A stretch of 64,000 nucleotides of DNA from assembly GCA_900095095.1 (NCBI GenBank), contig FMBT01000294.1, forward strand, positions 62,001 through 126,000, given 5' to 3'. The stretch comes from Fragilariopsis cylindrus CCMP1102. Taxonomy: Eukaryota; Bacillariophyta; Bacillariophyceae; Bacillariales; Bacillariaceae. Made by a program: the position numbers and the translations under genes. Position 1 is the first letter of the stretch. Each line of letters opens with the position of its first letter. Positions 39,419 to 48,546 of the stretch are shown here, piece after piece. The notes under the pieces were generated by a model, which saw nothing but the letters and a program-made list of their open reading frames with translations, ran no database searches and was not told the origin of the DNA.

Positions 39419-41460
39419 GATGGATGTTTTATTGATTGATGATTTTTTCTTTTTGAATTCTCTGACTTCTTATGTCAATTGGAAAAAGAAAATAAATGCC
39501 GATAAAGGACATGCAGTAGCAATATTATTTGTAACAACGTTGTCTTATTGTTGATTGATGAAGTGTGTGCGTGTGCACATTTATTTAAACATTTTTTCTT
39601 GAAACAAAATCTTCTATTTTTTACGTGAATTTTCGTGCATGACATGACATGACGTCTCGTGACGTAGGCATTCGTTACACGTGGAAGTGTAATTTTAACT
39701 AGAACCACTTCACTGTGGAACAGTAATAATACTATTATCCAAACCATCCATCATATTTGTAGCTTCCTCCCTTTTTATGTCGTAATCAATAGCTTTACAT
39801 TACAGATAATTACTGTATTAGTCTGTTGATGGTGCCACGCTGTTGCCCATTGATGATTGTTGTTCTGCTGTTGTTGCAAAATATATATGTCATGCAGGCA
39901 GCAGCAGCAGGTTATTTATATCCCGTGGTAATGGAATAGTCTTTGATGTACAAGTGGCAATTTCTTTTCATATTTTGCCACTGCACACAATCTCAAAAAC
40001 ATGAGCCATTACACGTTATGAAGTGCATTACTTTATTATAGGATAGATTTGTTCTGTCTCCAAAACTTGCATTGGTTCTATTGCTGAGAAGTAGGAGAAA
40101 ATAATTGCTTGTTGTGGTGCTTTCTTCTTACTATGTGTTGGTTGATTTGATAGCATAATAATTTAATGGACAAAAACTTGGTGCGCAAAGTGACACTTGA
40201 GAGTTCAGATTTTTTCCTAAGTTTAGTCACCATTGTTTTGTGCTTTTAGGTTTGTGTTGTTGCTGCTGTTGCACCAAAAACATAGATGGAGGTTGTCAGA
40301 AGATACCACTATAAATACAAATACACATACACTAAATCTACATTATTCTGCGCATTAAAAACAAAAAAAAACTTGGTGAATTGCGCACAGTTTACCTACC
40401 AATTCTTATTTACTCAGAATACTAGCTAATTTTGGAAATTAGTTGGATTTTCAACAACTCAGTGAAATGAAAAATCTTTTCCAAGACAGAAACACTGTAA
40501 CGGATTCACCAGTATCTAACGTAAAGTTCATGATACTCTAGAGAAAAGTAAAGATTGTACAATACCTGTAGATTCAGCGGATACAGTTCTGATCTGGAAG
40601 TGTATCTTATAATCTTTCCCGTGCCCCCCAACGCTCACAAGATTTTAAGGCCAGCATGGAATTCTATTCCAATGAGTCGATCGATCCACTCAGGGACCCT
40701 AGTCCTAGTGGTCAAACCAATCGACTCTAATACACGTCCAAAACCAAGTGGGGGAAACACTTTCCACCCTCGATTTCGATCCAGGGATTTTCAGCAAACA
40801 AATTTACAATGACTATTGAACATAAATTTCTATATCACCGTATAGCAAGTTAGCCCTGGGTAGCCAACATGTTTCCAAGAGACTTACAGCACTATCTTCC
40901 TGCCGCTTGCACAGGATTGATCGTGCTGTCAGTTGACCTAAATAAGATGGTTGTGAATGGACGGACCCATTGGTATTATTGAACTGAAAGCAAGGTCCTT
41001 ATCATTTTCAGTCCCATCCTGAACCAAGTACTGAACCACTTCTAAGTGCGAAGTTCTTCTTCTTAGTTCTTCTCCTTTGAATGAGAAGATCTTGAATATT
41101 TCAAATCTTGAAATTCTTCTGCTTAGTTCTTCTTCTTTGAAAGAGAAGATCTACTTTGAAGATATGAAAATTTCAAATCGCGAAAACTTATACCTGACCA
41201 ACCTTTCTTTGAAAGAGAAGATTTTAATCGCGCGCCAGACAGGCTTTCGCTGACGCTCCAGAGAACAATAATATCTTTTCACTTGAGCGTGAAAGATTTT
41301 TTTGTTTTATTAATCAAAAATCTATGTGTGTGCGTAAAAGCACGTAACTAACCGAGTAGCAACCTTCGGTCGAACGTCTCGCCATAAAATCACATCTTGT
41401 ACGAACAATAGAAATACGGCAAATAAATTTAATTCTTCTTTTCTATCCAAGTGAGCAACC
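39419..41460. other. Two-kilobase intergenic region with imperfect direct repeats
   Basis: No confident gene. A frame at 40555-40812 (+) and an overlapping minus-strand frame are open for about 80 codons with higher GC (40620-40800), but no domain is recognised. At 41046-41222 a unit around CTTCTTCTTAGTTCTTCT and TTTGAAAGAGAAGAT recurs three times with divergence. The rest is AT-rich. Confidence 0.5.
41046..41222. repeat. Imperfect direct repeats of about 60 bp
   Basis: Two copies of TTCTTCTxCTTAGTTCTTCT plus TTTGAAxGAGAAGATCT and TTTCAAATC are followed by a third partial copy of CTTTGAAAGAGAAGAT. They look like a decayed tandem duplication in the 5' flank of the GAD-like locus. Confidence 0.55.
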
Positions 41461-41623
41461 ATGACCAAAAAATTAGGACGTCTTTCAAGTAGCATCAGAA
41501 CCGAGTATGATGGTTTAGGTATGTTAACAAAAAAACGCGTCGAAGAGGAGAGTACGACATGCTTTACCCAACGACCAAAGGATATGAATTGTGATATTGG
41601 TCATTGTTCTTGCACTAATAAAT

Positions 41624-41655
<32 letters not shown>

Positions 41656-42805
41656 CTGAACACTTTAGATAAAGATGAGACTATCGAATGTCTTAAACGG
41701 GAAGTCCTTCGTCTTCGAGATTCACAGTCCAATTACTACGCCACCAACTTGACGTGCAACAAGAATTTTGTTGACGGTCACGGTCACATTCCAGAACACG
41801 GAACTGGGGCAGCTCAGTGTAAGGAACAGTTGGTTCAAATCCACGAACTAGACAATCGCCCCCGTCTGAACACATCTTCTTACGTTAATGTTGTTTTTGA
41901 AGAGGAAGAAAAAGTACGTACGGTCATAAGTCATAGATAAAAGAAATCTATATGTTACAATCGGAAAGAATTGAACAAATGCGAAGGTCTCATGGCACTG
42001 TAACACGCATATAGTTCAAGTGAATGAACGAAAGAAAGATGTAAAAGATCATTTATCCTCACCTCTCATGGCATCCTCTCCGTTTCTGCTATTATTATTA
42101 CTACTATTATTATTATTATTATTATTATTCCTAATGCTCGACTTTTATTCGATAGGATGTGGCCATCCAAGGTTTAAGTATTAACATCGCAGATGGTTCA
42201 GTCTATCCAGCTTCGGTCCAATTACACGACAACGTTGTAGATTCCATCGCGCATTTGTGGAACTGTCCTAAACCCGGTTATTTCTAATATTTCTAATATT
42301 TCTAATATTTCTAATACTCAATATACTGTAATTTCGATTCGTTTCGCATGTTATAATTTTTCTCTCTCCCGATGCATCGGTAATTTTCCCCTTCACCGAT
42401 TGTACACAATAGGCGGTGGGTGAATTCCATTGGTATGTCGGCGCATATCGTCTATCATTCGAAGATTTCACCAAAGGTGAGGCAGAACCTGGACCACTTT
42501 GCAAGGATGAACCAGAGGATGCATCTATGTTCCGTGTGGTTTTCAAATCAAACTTGACAATGTCTATGGCTGATGACTTGTTCAGTCGTCTTGTTGAACT
42601 TATCGATCACTGGAAAATTGAGGCCAAAGATGAGGATGGGGATACTTTCCAAGTAGATGTTGCTACCGACAAGAGGGGCGCTTTCAAGAAACAGAAGAAG
42701 AGGTACGTGTCTATGCGAGAAGCAATGCAAAGGCGCAGCAGCATGAATAGTGCGACGAATTTCAAGGGCCCTCAACCCTACTCCAATGGGCATTCAGCTT
42801 GTTGA
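41461..42805 (+). pseudogene. Glutamate-decarboxylase-like locus lacking the catalytic PLP core
   Basis: Exons 41461-41518, 41669-41913 and 42156-42276 join in phase with GT-AG sites (GTATGT, GTACGT donors). They encode a product similar to the N-terminus of glutamate decarboxylase: QIHELDNRPRLNTSSYV, VYPASVQLHDNVVDSIAHLW. The next open segment, 42413-42805 after a CAATAG acceptor, matches the extreme C-terminus of the family: FHWYVGAYRLSF, SMFRVVFKSNLTMSMADDLF, then a basic tail ending at a stop. The ~250-300 residues between, including the PLP Lys, are absent; only 136 bp separate the blocks. The donor at 42277 and acceptor at 42412 are out of phase by one base; a downstream AG at 42463-42464 would restore phase but drop conserved residues. 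Either an internally deleted pseudogene, an assembly collapse, or a repurposed short protein. Confidence 0.6.
42277..42318. repeat. Nine-base tandem repeat (TTTCTAATA)n at the GAD core-deletion point
   Basis: Four copies of the unit begin immediately after the last base of the N-terminal block. Its position at the exact junction where the core should begin suggests the repeat is linked to the deletion or its repair. Confidence 0.8.
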
Positions 42806-43280
42806 AGATTGCCGACCACAAACAAACAAGATCCAGGAACATAATTGACACACGACGGTACAAAAATTATCAGATTCAAAATAGCTTACGAAGAAGAAAG
42901 AAAGAAAAATGAAATGTATAAGGAAAGAAAGTTTGTTGTGTCTGGAAGAAATGCAATAATGCAAAGCGCTACACACTCCTTCTTCAACCAAAATAAGATC
43001 CCAAGATATAGTAAATGATTGTTTCTATATAATATTAATAAAATTTCCCTAAGACGAATGAAATGCGGTATTTCTTTAGTAATATAGCTTGAAGTAAGGT
43101 AATCCTAATTAGTAATTACATCGATGTAGTTCAATTGCACTACTAGTATACGGTACATCAGTTATGTTCCTAAACCCGCATCAGATGGTCACAGCAATTA
43201 TATTATTTTTTGTTTGTTGCAAATATCTTATGTATGCATACATGCATATTTTTACTTCTCTTGTATATATATTGAATTTT
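42806..43280. other. Convergent intergenic region
   Basis: About 0.48 kb between the GAD-like locus and the FAH-family gene. It is AT-rich and I see no gene. Confidence 0.6.
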
Positions 43281-44336
43281 CTATACTAAAGTTATGTCCA
43301 CATTTTTTACCATTCCTCCATCAATCGATCCGATTATTCGATCACCGACTGTAACAGGTCCAACACCTGATGGTGTTCCTGTCATGATTAAATCACCAGG
43401 TTTTAAATCATACGACTTTAATAATTCTGCAATAATTTCTGGTACGTTCCATATCATTTCATTCAATTGAACTGATTGTTTCACTTCTCCATTTACTGTC
43501 AATGACATAATCTTATCATCAATGTGTTCTTCGAATGATAAAGACGACGACGACGAAGAAGGACTAATTGGTCCAATTGGAGCACTCTCATCGAAGTATT
43601 TTCCTAATGTCCAAGGCCCGCGATTATCTTTTGCATCTTGCTGTAAGTCACGACGAGTGAGGTCGATTCCAACTGCGTACCCATAAACACAATCTAGTAT
43701 AGCGGCAGCGGCAGCGGCATCATTAATACTTGTATTATTGCCCGAAGAATTAGTGATGTCACGGTATCGTATTTCTTTTCCTATCGCTACGACCAATTCA
43801 ACTTCATAATGGAAGTTGGACGTATTTGGAGGGTACTTAATTGGAGTGCTATTATTACTATTATTATTATTATTGTGTCCTCCCGTGCCTGCGAACACTA
43901 CCCCGTCAACAGGTTTTGTAAAAAATATGGGCTTACTCCGACGAACATCACCACCCATTTCTTTGACATGTTCAGCATAGTTCTTTCCGACACAATAAAC
44001 TCTACGAACAGGAAAATGCAACTGTTCGTTGTTGTTGTCGTTGTTGTTACCGGCCACCACGGGAAGAGACGTTATGGTTGGTGGATCGAATACGTATTTT
44101 GAAGAAACATGCGTCGATGTCATCATCGTTCGTCGATGTTTTTGTGATTGATTGTAATTTTTACTGCTATTATCACTGCTCCTGCTGCTGCTGCTACCGT
44201 CGACACTCTTGTAATTTCGGTCGCCAAGAATGTTGTAATAGGATCCTACCCCCTGTACTACCACCGGTAACACGCGGCGATTCAAAAGTCCGTTGCGATA
44301 AACGGTCGAATTCAGGCGTCGTATCTGTAACGCCAT
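43281..44336 (-). CDS. Fumarylacetoacetate-hydrolase family protein (FAHD1-like acylpyruvase)
   Basis: 351 aa, single exon, ATG start. The N-terminus (MALQIRRLNSTVYRNGLLNR) is basic and lacks acidic residues, a likely mitochondrial presequence. The FAH domain runs from about residue 110: YCVGKNYAEHVKEMG, KPIFFTKP, FHYEVELVVAIG (metal-binding Glu residues E-x-E), GYAVGIDLTRRDLQ (Asp), GKYFDESAPIGP, and MTGTPSGVGPVTVGD near the end. FAHD1-type enzymes hydrolyse acylpyruvates and decarboxylate oxaloacetate in mitochondria. Two low-complexity insertions (Asn/Gly around residue 155 and Ala/Asn around 205) interrupt loops. The gene diverges from the broken amidohydrolase across a pentamer array. 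Confidence 0.9.
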   Translation of the reverse strand: MALQIRRLNSTVYRNGLLNRRVLPVVVQGVGSYYNILGDRNYKSVDGSSSSRSSDNSSKNYNQSQKHRRTMMTSTHVSSKYVFDPPTITSLPVVAGNNNDNNNEQLHFPVRRVYCVGKNYAEHVKEMGGDVRRSKPIFFTKPVDGVVFAGTGGHNNNNNSNNSTPIKYPPNTSNFHYEVELVVAIGKEIRYRDITNSSGNNTSINDAAAAAAILDCVYGYAVGIDLTRRDLQQDAKDNRGPWTLGKYFDESAPIGPISPSSSSSSLSFEEHIDDKIMSLTVNGEVKQSVQLNEMIWNVPEIIAELLKSYDLKPGDLIMTGTPSGVGPVTVGDRIIGSIDGGMVKNVDITLV

Positions 44337-44560
44337 ACAGTAGCAATAATAGTCGGACTATACGAAAATAATAGCAAGAGAAAAACGGTCAGAGATAAGA
44401 GTTATTGAATGACTGTTGTCGGGTCAGAGTTAGATTGTTAGATTGCGTTGATCATGTTGTGTTTTGTGTTCGAGAGATGTGATATATTATTCATTATGTT
44501 GATGCCCAAAGAAAACTTCGCCTTGGCTAGTATATCAGCAAACGCGCACGACTGATTATT

Positions 44561-44580
44561 CGTGCGAAATTTTTCGCACG
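44561..44580. repeat. Near-palindrome CGTGCGAAA-TT-TTTCGCACG
   Basis: Nine-base arms around a TT centre, 225 bp upstream of the FAH-family start codon. A preceding CGCGCACG could pair with the left arm as an alternative. It could be a transcription-factor site or a hairpin; nothing distinguishes these. Confidence 0.6.
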
Positions 44581-44642
44581 ATTGTAAACCTGAACTTTTA
44601 TGGATGGAAATCTATTATACGAATACCCCCTTTTTCATCTCT

Positions 44643-44688
44643 TATCTGCCTTATTAAAAAAGCGAAAGCTATTCTAATAAGGCAGATA
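44643..44688. repeat. Hairpin with a perfect 14-bp stem and 18-base loop
   Basis: TATCTGCCTTATTA pairs with TAATAAGGCAGATA. The loop itself contains GC-GAAA-GC, a possible small GNRA-capped stem. The element sits in the interval between divergent genes and could be transcribed as a structured RNA or be an old inverted repeat. Confidence 0.65.
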
Positions 44689-44715
44689 TTTCATTCTTAC
44701 ATTGCATGGTATGTC

Positions 44716-44990
44716 TGTTTTGTTTTGTTTTGTTTTGTTTTGTTTTGTTTTGTTTTGATTTGATTTGATTTGATTTGATTTGATTTGATTTGATTTGATT
44801 TGATCTCATTTGATTTCATTTGATTTCATTTGATTTCATTTGATTTCATTTGATTTCATTTGATTTCATTTGATTTCATTTGATTTCATTCCATTTCATT
44901 TCATTTCATTTCATTTCATTTCATTTCATTTCATTTCATTTCATTTCATTTCATTTCATTTCATTTCATTTCATTTCATTTCATTTGACT
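44716..44990. repeat. Staged pentanucleotide satellite array
   Basis: The array passes in order through blocks of TTTTG, TTTGA, a ten-base compound unit TTTGATTTCA, and TTTCA. Neighbouring blocks differ by one base in the unit. The pentamer is otherwise seen at 8833-8889 (reverse orientation). Confidence 0.95.
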
Positions 44991-45136
44991 TGACTGTTTA
45001 CCCTAACTACTCGCAACACAAAATAATATAAGACGCACAAAAACGCACGATAACAGCCAAACCGAACACTGAGCAGTCACTATAATATTCTACTGCACAC
45101 TGCCATACCGCGTAAAAAATAAGCATTTTAGTAAAT

Positions 45137-46266
45137 ATGGCGTCGTCGAATATATGATTTTTTGATCCTCATTTTCATTTGTGGGATATGACTCCGGAAA
45201 AAGAAGTAGATGAGAACAAAGACTTATCGACGATGATGACGACGGTAAGTGGTCACGACAAAAATAGTTTACTCCCACCGAATTTTCCCAAGCTGTACGG
45301 TACAGTCGAATACGAAGCAGAGGTTACTGGTGGTGGTGGTGGTGGTGGTGGCTCAGTATTTAATCATTATGATACTGAACAAGTAGTCCACGAAGGTGGT
45401 GTATGCATAGAAGTAAATTCTATAAATTTTGTAGACCAATCTGGGGAAGAATTGATCTCAAAGTATCAGAAGGAATTGAACTGGACTTTAAAGCAATTAC
45501 AGATGAAGGGTGGCAGTAGTGGTAATAAACAAAATCAAGATCAAGAAGACGACGACGACGACTACGACGATGATTGCAAATCATATGCGTACCAGGCATG
45601 TGCATCATTAGAAGCGTCTAATGTGGAAGAGTGGTTAGAAATAATCTCGAAGATTCCACAGGTATGTGGTATTCGACAAATAATCAGTTATAAACCAAGC
45701 TGGCCCCGTAATGATAACCTTGATGAATTACTTAACAACACAATGATTGGAAACGAGGGTACCGATTGCTGGGTGAATATAATAGTCTAACATTTGATAT
45801 ACAATTAAATCCAAATCAATTTGAATCGGCTCTTGAATTAATTAAAGATACACCAAATATAAATGTGATTATCAACCATATAGGTACACCGACGATAGAA
45901 GACCTTACCGATGAAAAGAAGAAACAAATGTACTGGGATGGAATTGAACAATTTTCAAAATGCGATCACGTCGTTGGAATAAAAATTTCTATGCTATCTA
46001 GAATCGATCCAAAAAGTTGGGACATTAATCCTATTGTTATTGAAGCCATTCATAGGACCATCAAACTATTTGGTGTTCAACGTGTTGCATTTGCATCAAA
46101 TGCACCAGTCGATGCACATAATGATGATGATGATGATGCGTCTTTATCTTGGCCAGCATCGCGTGTACTGGCAGCATTCGATAGAATAACAGCGTCGGCA
46201 TACACCACTACAGAACGTTCGTGGTTATTCGCTGATGCTGCAAAACGTATGTATCGTTGTAGTTAA
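45137..46266 (+). pseudogene. Broken amidohydrolase (TIM-barrel metal-dependent hydrolase) gene
   Basis: The frame from the ATG at 45137 reads MASSNI, then an in-frame TGA (45155-45157), then FFDPHFHLWDM, which is the D-x-H-x-H-x-W-D metal-binding start of amidohydrolase_2 proteins. The same frame continues to about 45770 (YGTVEYEAEV; VCGIRQIISYKPSW). There the coding sense jumps to another frame, LGEYNSLTFDIQLNPNQ, INVIINHIGTP, VVGIKISML, VAFASNAPVD and WLFADAAKRMYR, ending at 46266. No GT-AG intron of normal size joins the two frames at 45765-45790. Using the ATG at 45188 would avoid the TGA but omit the HxH metal ligands. So the locus has a nonsense codon plus a frameshift; a sequencing error in one or both is possible. 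Related enzymes hydrolyse lactones and similar substrates. Confidence 0.75.
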
Positions 46267-46364
46267 TATCCTAGATATAATGATGAAATAGATTGTGTTG
46301 GTATCTCAAACATTACATGCATATCTATTCTTTCGTAAGCTGAAGTCGTTTCAAGACAGATTCA

Positions 46365-46931
46365 CTACAAATGCAGCGAAAAAACAATCAACAGCCCGAA
46401 ATGGTGCAAACTAATGGTATCCCTCGGACCGCTACTAGTAGTACCACCCTGGCACGTGTTACAAAAGTTTGCGATATAGCTGATTACATTGGCAGAGTTT
46501 GTTCCCTGGAAATCTATATTTCCCTGGGCACAATTGTTCTTGCCGTCACCGCCCGTAACGGCGATGCGCGTGTAGCAATATTCCGACGACGATGCACTAC
46601 CACAATCCTGGTAGCTCTACACATAGGTCGACCCAACGTCTAGAAAGACGAAAGAACAGCGCCGAGAAGGTATCTGCAATATTGTAACTACCCTTGTTCC
46701 CATCTCCATCCTCGATAGGGGAGGAAAGAACTCGTTTCGACCCAGGACAACGAGGTGGTGTGTAGAGCTCGTTGCAAAGTGAAATGTTAATACCTGACGG
46801 TGCGTCTACCTGAAACGTAATATTAGTTGCCGTGATGTTCAGCTTTTGGCAATTCTCTCCGCCTGCCGCCGCGGCACCGCTGATCGAGGCAAGAGGAAGA
46901 ATGAATTTAGAGGTCTTCGTGATCGATTATG
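46365..46931 (-). pseudogene. Relic or unresolved gene for a Cys-containing secreted-type protein
   Basis: Two adjacent open blocks on the minus strand look coding although no long ORF exists. The upstream block (about 46600-46927) begins with a signal-peptide-like KFILPLASISGAAAAGG and continues with Cys-containing sequence (NISLCNELYTPPRCPGSKR), but lacks an ATG. The downstream block (46365-46623), in a different frame, follows a TGTGTAG acceptor-like site and contains six Cys (SYQDCGSASSSEYCYTR; NNCAQGN; FCNTCQGG) and a hydrophobic end. I cannot join the blocks with a GT-AG intron in phase without discarding sequence. The segment is richer in G+C than its flanks. No family is recognised. 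Confidence 0.4.
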
Positions 46932-47121
46932 GAAGGTATGCAGTAGGAGTAGTTGTCAGATATGGATCTCTCCAGTATCTGTTATGTAACATTGGCAATT
47001 ATTATGTTTAATTTTTGTTTTAAACATAGATTTTTTCATTTTATATTTTATTTTATTTTATTGATATTTGTTATTACGTTGTATTATGATATTCTTATTT
47101 GTATTATTAGTGTATGTTCCA
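46932..47121. other. Short AT-rich spacer
   Basis: About 190 bp with TTTTA-type repeats near 47040-47060. No gene is seen. Confidence 0.6.
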
Positions 47122-48546
47122 TCATCCATTCATTTCTTCTAATGATAAATCATCTTTGGTACCAAGATTACTCATTTCGAGGACACGCTTTCCGCCAGAT
47201 TTACCCCACGATTCTTCGACGTCACCATTATTACTATTATTATTATTTCTGTTGGAAGAAATAAAACCAAAATCTTCATCTTCATCATCATTAAAGTTAT
47301 CTGAAAATGCATTATCAAAATTAGCATCACCGTACGTATTAGCAACAGCACGATATTCCCCTTGTACATCTCTTCCCTTGGAATTGCCACTACAACAATA
47401 CTTCCAACAGCAGCATATTAACAATAAAGGAAAGAAAGCAAAAAATCCATATACCATTATAGATGGAAAACCTATTTCACACGAAAAATGAGCCACAGTA
47501 TGCATACCAAGAGAATGACATAGTTCTACTGGTGTTGTTGGTGCCATTGTCGGTACCAACGTACGAGGAGGGGGTTTAGTCCTTGTTGGAACATTAGTTT
47601 TTTTCGTTACGGCAGGTGAAGGAGTCGGAGATACAACAACATCCGGTACCATTGTTTTAGATGATGGAGGAAGGATAGATGTTGGTTCTATAACTACTGG
47701 TGCTGCTACCGGTTCAAGTGGTTTCAACGTCATTACGGGTGTGAGTGAGGGTGTTGTTGTTACCTTATTAGTTGGAGTTGGATTTACTTCATCATTGGAT
47801 TCTTCCTGTTGCTGCATTTCACTTGGTTCATCATTATTTTTTGTTGTTTCTTTTGATCCAAGTTTATCATCATCTTCATCCGTCCACGATAGATCTGGAC
47901 CGTCACCAAACCAATTTTCAATTTCTTGGTGAGCTAAATCTGTTAGGGTAGCATTCGTGACGGGATGTGGTGGTCCTTTTGACACAGGTTCTTTATTATT
48001 ACTGTCGTCTTTTGTTTCTGATGATGAAGGCTTTTTAGCTATAGGAGTCATGGTCGGAAAGATCACCACCAGGTGAGAATTTTCAAGACTTTGTGCTTCC
48101 GCCGATGACGTACTATTAGCATTCGTCGGTGGACGTGGTGGTATCTCTATAGAAGCCTTATTATCTGTAGAATTTGCAGTGGGATTCTCGGCACTCGCCA
48201 TTGTTACGTTAGCATTCGCCGGTGGACGTGGTTGAGGTCCCCCCCACGAAGTAGTCTTATTATCTGTAGAATTTTCGGTGAGATTCTCGGCACTCGTCAT
48301 TGTTGCGTTATCTTTCTGTATCTCAATTTCCTTGGGCTGAGTATTCGGAGGAGTTTTAGGAGGACTTAATAGAATGTCTTCGACTTTTGTGCCTTCTTCT
48401 AATATTGGTTGCTGTTGTTCCTCAGTTTGCGGCGGTGAACTGTCTTCTTTTTCTTTTTCTTCTTCTTCTATTAGATCCCGTCGAAGAGTATGCCGCTGAC
48501 GATCGTTCGTCGTCGTTGACTCCATCATACTCCTATTATCACTCAT
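47122..48546 (-). CDS. Single-pass membrane protein with Thr/Pro-rich region, function unknown
   Basis: 474 aa, ATG start, single exon. There is no N-terminal signal peptide. Residues ~30-350 are Thr/Pro/Asn/Glu-rich and disordered, with a tandem repeat of about 34 residues: SAENLTENSTDNK and SAENPTANSTDNK, each followed by RPPANAN or RPPTNAN and a partial third copy. A short Cys-containing segment (ELCHSLGMHTVAHFSCEIGF) precedes a membrane span, VYGFFAFFPLLLICCCWKYCC, whose cytoplasmic end is Cys-rich and probably palmitoylated. The C-terminal ~90 residues are acidic with Asn runs. The many Asn-x-Thr/Ser sites and Thr/Pro bias suggest a glycosylated exposed region, so a cell-surface or frustule-associated role is possible but unproven. 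Confidence 0.7.
   Translation of the reverse strand: MSDNRSMMESTTTNDRQRHTLRRDLIEEEEKEKEDSSPPQTEEQQQPILEEGTKVEDILLSPPKTPPNTQPKEIEIQKDNATMTSAENLTENSTDNKTTSWGGPQPRPPANANVTMASAENPTANSTDNKASIEIPPRPPTNANSTSSAEAQSLENSHLVVIFPTMTPIAKKPSSSETKDDSNNKEPVSKGPPHPVTNATLTDLAHQEIENWFGDGPDLSWTDEDDDKLGSKETTKNNDEPSEMQQQEESNDEVNPTPTNKVTTTPSLTPVMTLKPLEPVAAPVVIEPTSILPPSSKTMVPDVVVSPTPSPAVTKKTNVPTRTKPPPRTLVPTMAPTTPVELCHSLGMHTVAHFSCEIGFPSIMVYGFFAFFPLLLICCCWKYCCSGNSKGRDVQGEYRAVANTYGDANFDNAFSDNFNDDEDEDFGFISSNRNNNNSNNGDVEESWGKSGGKRVLEMSNLGTKDDLSLEEMNG

Larger units (their letters stand above)
44337..45136. other. Divergent intergenic region with palindromes and a 275-bp pentamer array
   Basis: It holds a near-palindrome at 44561-44580, a 14-bp-stem hairpin at 44643-44688 and the long pentanucleotide array at 44716-44990. 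No gene is seen. It must contain the promoter of the FAH-family gene. Confidence 0.7.

Noticed and set aside
40555-40812. 85-codon plus-strand ORF with local G+C rise
   Set aside because: The first codon is an ATG but the product matches nothing, and the opposite strand is equally open.
44716-44990. Array that resembles a CRISPR at first sight
   Set aside because: Units are 5-10 bp with no spacers; it is a microsatellite, and the genome is eukaryotic.
45155-45157. TGA read as selenocysteine in the amidohydrolase
   Set aside because: Selenoproteins exist in diatoms, but the TGA is not at a catalytic position, the gene also has a frameshift, and no SECIS-like structure was noticed.
46371-46643. 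90-codon plus-strand ORF
   Set aside because: The opposite strand carries the Cys-rich, more protein-like blocks; this frame is probably its shadow.
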